The translations under genes were made by a program, and so were the position numbers. Shown here one piece after another: positions 5,790 through 8,041 of a DNA stretch of 8,041 nucleotides. The DNA is from Gammaproteobacteria bacterium (GTDB taxonomy: Bacteria > Pseudomonadota > Gammaproteobacteria > SZUA-140): assembly GCA_026982145.1 (NCBI GenBank), contig JALSHQ010000396.1:1-8041 (forward strand), given 5' to 3'. How positions within the stretch are numbered: the stretch's first letter is position 1; each line of letters starts with the position of its first letter. The notes beneath the pieces are model-generated. The model saw only the letters and a program-made list of their open reading frames with translations. It searched no databases and was not told the DNA's origin.

Positions 5790-6224
5790 ATGTATCTTAA
5801 TACAATCAAACCTGCTGCCGGTGCCAAACAGACACGCAAGCGAGTGGGTCGTGGCATTGGCTCCGGTGTTGGCAAAACATGTGGCCGTGGCCATAAAGGA
5901 CAGCACTCTCGCTCTGGCGGTTTCACGAAAGTAGGTTTTGAAGGTGGGCAGATGCCGCTTCAACGTCGCTTGCCTAAAGTGGGCTTCTCTTCAAGAGTAA
6001 AAGCGACTCGCGCTGAAGTGCGTTTGCATGAACTGCTACTCATAGAAGGTGAGGTTGTTGACTTGTCTGCATTAATTGCTGCCAATATCGTGCCAACTCA
6101 GACCTTGAGGGCTAAAGTGATCGCTTCTGGTGAGATTGCCTCAGCGGTTACCATACGCGGAATTAATGTAACAAAAGGTGCTCGTGCAGCGATTGAAGCT
6201 GCTGGCGGCAAAATCGAGGATTAA
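5790..6224 (+). CDS. rplO: 50S ribosomal protein L15
   Basis: L15 reaches into the 50S core and is a late assembly protein contacting 23S rRNA widely. From ATG 5790 it has 144 residues, as in E. coli, starting MYLNTIKPAAGAK. The glycine- and arginine-rich N-terminal extension holds RVGRGIGSGVGKTCGRGHKG (18-37). It is followed by FEGGQMPLQRRLPKVGF, then VDLSALIAANIV and the C-terminal signature VTKGARAAIEAAGGKIED. An in-frame TTG at 5775 would add MRKSK, which the family lacks and which would place the start within the ribosome binding site region. The gap to rpmD is one base. The TAA stop abuts the secY ATG directly. Confidence 0.97.
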   Translation: MYLNTIKPAAGAKQTRKRVGRGIGSGVGKTCGRGHKGQHSRSGGFTKVGFEGGQMPLQRRLPKVGFSSRVKATRAEVRLHELLLIEGEVVDLSALIAANIVPTQTLRAKVIASGEIASAVTIRGINVTKGARAAIEAAGGKIED

Positions 6225-7559
6225 ATGGCCGGACCTGGCTCAGCATTGGCTGGCGCAGGGCGCCTGACAGAACTCAAACAGCGCTTGCTGTTTGTTCTTG
6301 GCGCGTTGCTTGTCTACCGCATCGGTACCCATATACCAGTACCCGGTATTGACCCGATGGCACTTGCTGCACTGTTTGATCAGAGCCGCGGTACGATCAT
6401 CGACATGTTCAACATGTTTTCTGGTGGCGCACTAGGGCGCTTATCAGTATTTGCGCTGGGCGTGATGCCGTATATTTCAGCATCGATTATCATCCAGCTA
6501 CTCACCGCAGTATCGCCCAAGTTAGAACAGCTAAAAAAAGAGGGTGAATCTGGGCGGCGCAAGTTATCAGAATACACACGCTATTTAACGCTGTTTCTGG
6601 CCACATTTCAGGCACTAGGGATTTCGATAGCACTCGAGAGCCAGCAGATTGGTGGCAGTGGTGTGGTGATCGAACCGGGGTGGGATTTTAGAGCGGTGGC
6701 TGTATTGAGCCTTGTGACAGGAACGATGTTCTTGATGTGGCTGGGCGAGCAGATAACAGAACGCGGAATTGGCAACGGCATCTCAATTATCATTTTTGCA
6801 GGCATTGTCGCTGGATTACCCTCGGCGATCGGTGGAACGCTTGAATTGGCGCGAACAGGTGAGATGAGTTCAGCCATTGTTTTGCTAATCATTGTGCTTG
6901 CAATGGCAGTGACCGCATTTGTAGTGTTTGTCGAACGAGGGCAGCGGCGTATCACGGTGAATTATGCTAAACGGCAGCAAGGCCGCAAGATGTATGCAGG
7001 GCAGACAAGTCATCTACCACTAAAAGTGAACATGGCCGGGGTGATTCCCCCGATCTTTGCATCCGCGATTATTATGTTTCCCGCGACGATTGGTGGTTGG
7101 TTTGGCAGTGCTGAAGGGATGGAATGGCTGCAGAGCCTCTCGCAGATGATCTCCCCAGGTCAGCCGCTTTATGTGATGTTGCTGGCGCTTGCGATTATAT
7201 TTTTCTGCTTTTTTTACACAGCATTACAATATAACCCAAAGGACACGGCGGATAACCTTAAGAAGTCAGGCGCTTTTATTCCCGGTATTCGTCCTGGTGA
7301 ACAGACGGCTCAATATATCGACTCTGTGATGACACGCTTGACGCTTGTCGGCGCGCTTTACATCACTGCGGTCTGCCTATTGCCAGAGTTTTTGATTCTT
7401 TACTGGAATGTCCCATTCTATTTTGGGGGCACATCGCTGTTAATTATCGTGATTGTTGTGATGGATTTTATGGCACAAGTTCAGTCTCACTTGATGTCTA
7501 ATCAATATGACAGCCTGTTGAAAAAGTCGAAGCTCAAGGGCAGTACAACAAAGCGTTAG
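6225..7559 (+). CDS. secY: Protein translocase subunit SecY
   Basis: SecY is the inner-membrane channel of the SecYEG translocon, moving proteins from SecA or the ribosome across or into the membrane. It has 444 residues (E. coli 443) and ten hydrophobic segments at about 21-40, 74-95, 118-138, 155-173, 183-203, 214-236, 271-292, 312-335, 370-390 and 395-418. The plug region is about 58-72 (IDMFNMFSGGALGRL), followed by FALGVMPYISASIIIQLL. GEQITERGIGNGISI is at 174-188. The cytosolic C4 loop has R254-K255 (QQGRKMYAGQ). The C5 loop has IRPGEQT with R356, equivalent to E. coli Arg357, needed for SecA-driven transport. GAGGA at 6216-6220 is 4 bases before the ATG, which touches the rplO stop. 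Location in spc before rpmJ is standard. Confidence 0.98.
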   Translation: MAGPGSALAGAGRLTELKQRLLFVLGALLVYRIGTHIPVPGIDPMALAALFDQSRGTIIDMFNMFSGGALGRLSVFALGVMPYISASIIIQLLTAVSPKLEQLKKEGESGRRKLSEYTRYLTLFLATFQALGISIALESQQIGGSGVVIEPGWDFRAVAVLSLVTGTMFLMWLGEQITERGIGNGISIIIFAGIVAGLPSAIGGTLELARTGEMSSAIVLLIIVLAMAVTAFVVFVERGQRRITVNYAKRQQGRKMYAGQTSHLPLKVNMAGVIPPIFASAIIMFPATIGGWFGSAEGMEWLQSLSQMISPGQPLYVMLLALAIIFFCFFYTALQYNPKDTADNLKKSGAFIPGIRPGEQTAQYIDSVMTRLTLVGALYITAVCLLPEFLILYWNVPFYFGGTSLLIIVIVVMDFMAQVQSHLMSNQYDSLLKKSKLKGSTTKR

Positions 7560-7599
7560 ACTTGTAATAACTGATTAATATTTGGGTTTGGAGAAAAGC

Positions 7600-7713
7600 A
7601 TGAAAGTACGTGCATCGGTAAAAAAAATCTGCAGAAACTGTAAAGTTGTTCGTAGAAAAGGCGTGGTTCGAGTGATCTGTAAAGATGCTCGCCACAAACA
7701 AAGACAAGGTTAG
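7600..7713 (+). CDS. rpmJ: 50S ribosomal protein L36, zinc-ribbon form
   Basis: L36 is the smallest 50S protein and helps organise 23S rRNA near the stalk base. The ORF encodes 37 residues, beginning MKVRASVKKICRNCKVVRRK and ending ICKDARHKQRQG; E. coli L36 has 38. The zinc ligands C11, C14, C27 and H32 are all present, so this is the zinc-binding (C-plus) form. GGAG at 7590-7593 is 6 bases before the ATG. It follows secY by 40 bases, its usual place as the last spc gene. The gene is short and easily missed by length cut-offs, but identity is clear from the N-terminus and the zinc ribbon. Confidence 0.97.
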   Translation: MKVRASVKKICRNCKVVRRKGVVRVICKDARHKQRQG

Positions 7714-7722
7714 TTGCTGATT

Positions 7723-7750
7723 GGCACGGATTTTTATTGCTTTCGTTGCC
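7723..7750 (+). promoter_or_regulatory. Possible hairpin after rpmJ
   Basis: GGCACGGA (7723-7730) can pair with TTCGTTGCC (7742-7750) if T7746 is bulged, giving eight pairs, one of them G-T, around an 11-base loop rich in T. No T-run follows the stem, so it is not a standard terminator. ACGG at 7726-7729 is also complementary to CCGT at 7821-7824 in the first rpsM codons. This recalls the leader-to-coding pairing of the E. coli S4-binding pseudoknot, but four pairs is thin evidence. Confidence 0.2.
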
Positions 7751-7765
7751 CATCGATAATAGAAT
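7737..7765 (+). promoter_or_regulatory. Candidate sigma-70 promoter for the alpha operon
   Basis: TTGCTT (7737-7742; three of six matches to TTGACA) is followed after exactly 17 bases by TAGAAT (7760-7765; five of six matches to TATAAT). An overlapping GATAAT at 7755-7760 also matches at five of six positions but has a poor -35. A start of transcription near 7772 would follow. The alpha operon of E. coli has its own promoter in this junction, which supports the position. Strength and use cannot be judged from sequence. Confidence 0.45.
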
Positions 7766-7767
7766 TA
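7760..7767 (+). repeat. TAGAATTA octamer, copy 3
   Basis: This is the third copy of the intergenic octamer, here forming the -10 element of the candidate alpha promoter and running into the 5' arm of the hairpin at 7764-7793. It is the only copy with a plausible -35 at the right distance. Confidence 0.4.
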
Positions 7768-7793
7768 CCCGCTTTCGCGAAATGCGGAGTGAT
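7764..7793 (+). promoter_or_regulatory. 12-bp hairpin in the rpsM leader, possible S4 control element
   Basis: The RNA can fold as ATTAC-CCGC-TTT (7764-7775), loop CGCG (7776-7779), then AAA-T-GCGG-A-GTGAT (7780-7793). This gives twelve pairs, one G-T wobble and two single-base bulges on the 3' side (T7783, A7788). It ends 10 bases before the rpsM ribosome binding site. No T-run follows, so it is not a terminator of the spc operon. In E. coli, S4 represses the alpha operon through a structured leader at this place, so a regulatory role is reasonable, but I do not recognise the E. coli pseudoknot itself. Confidence 0.4.
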
Positions 7794-7815
7794 ATAAGTG
7801 TTTAGGAGCGTTTAG

Positions 7816-8041
7816 ATGGCCCGTATTGCAGGCATCAATATCCCGGTGAACAAACATACTGTGATTGCTTTAAGAGCAATTTACGGTATTGGACCCACCC
7901 GGGCAAGTAAGATTTGTGAAGTGAGCAGCATTGATCCAGCTACGAAAGTAAAGGATCTGACTGAAGCTGAGCTTGAGTTACTGCGTACTGAAGTTGGTAA
8001 GTTCGAGGTCGAAGGCGATCTTCGTCGTGAAGTTACGATGA
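7816..8041 (+). CDS. rpsM: 30S ribosomal protein S13, 5' part only (partial)
   Basis: The first 75 codons of S13 are present; the window ends before the stop (E. coli S13 has 118 residues). S13 is in the 30S head, binds S19 and makes bridges to L5 and 23S rRNA. Visible landmarks are MARIAGINIPVNKHTVIALR (1-20), the helix-hairpin turn YGIGPTRASKIC (23-34) and the family block KFEVEGDLRREV (62-73). AGGAG at 7804-7808 lies 7 bases before the ATG, a strong ribosome binding site. It is the first gene of the alpha operon, normally followed by rpsK, rpsD, rpoA and rplQ. The 102-base upstream gap holds the candidate promoter and hairpins listed separately. Confidence 0.97.
   Translation, partial: MARIAGINIPVNKHTVIALRAIYGIGPTRASKICEVSSIDPATKVKDLTEAELELLRTEVGKFEVEGDLRREVTM

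Noticed and set aside
6608..6955. A 115-codon open frame on the - strand inside secY
   Set aside because: It is antisense to transmembrane-coding sequence, where reverse frames commonly stay open. No domain and no plausible ribosome binding context were seen.
7560..7599. Search for a terminator or promoter between secY and rpmJ
   Set aside because: The 40 bases are AT-rich, with the rpmJ ribosome binding site but no stem followed by a T-run and no paired -35 and -10 boxes.
7773..7782. Perfect 10-base palindrome TTTCGCGAAA as a DNA-binding operator
   Set aside because: It is fully explained as the top of the hairpin at 7764-7793. No second copy occurs nearby and I recognise no regulator for it.
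1..8041. An accessory or undescribed system hidden among the ribosomal genes
   Set aside because: Every gene is accounted for in standard order, no gap exceeds 102 bases, and no insertion, direct-repeat array, attachment site or foreign-looking block was seen on either strand.

Overview
The window is a near-complete stretch of a bacterial S10-spc-alpha ribosomal protein cluster, all on the + strand. It runs from the 3' end of rpsS to the first 75 codons of rpsM. Gene order matches Escherichia coli gene for gene: rpsS', rplV, rpsC, rplP, rpmC, rpsQ, then rplN, rplX, rplE, rpsN, rpsH, rplF, rplR, rpsE, rpmD, rplO, secY, rpmJ, then rpsM'. Recalled E. coli proteins match closely along their whole length, and the rpmJ-rpsM junction is kept. 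With the zinc-free long form of S14, this points to a free-living-type gammaproteobacterium of moderate GC. I cannot name an order or genus.

Layout: positions 1-2043 are the distal half of the S10 operon. Positions 2090-7713 are the complete spc operon, including the translocon gene secY and the 37-codon rpmJ. Position 7816 onwards is the start of the alpha operon. Genes are packed tightly. Several stop and start codons overlap or touch (rplP/rpmC, rpmC/rpsQ, rplO/secY), which suggests translational coupling. The largest gaps are only 102 bases (rpmJ-rpsM), 63 (rpsN-rpsH), 46 (rpsQ-rplN), 40 (secY-rpmJ) and 36 (rplF-rplR). No gene-free stretch exceeds 300 bases.

The products work together. 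S19, S3, S17, S14, S8, S5 and S13 build the 30S subunit. L22, L16, L29, L14, L24, L5, L6, L18, L30, L15 and L36 build the 50S. SecY is the membrane channel that docks to the ribosome at the exit tunnel, where L24 and L29 lie. Family-typical start codons differ from the longest possible ORF for rpmC, rplE, rplR, rpmD and rplO, and the corrected starts are given.

I found no mobile element, CRISPR array, RNA gene, broken gene or accessory island, and nothing that looks like an undescribed system. The points worth a second look are regulatory. They are a candidate alpha-operon promoter and a 12-bp hairpin just upstream of rpsM, an octamer (TAGAATTA) repeated in three of the widest gaps, and a small hairpin enclosing the rplE start, where E. 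coli has its S8 control site.
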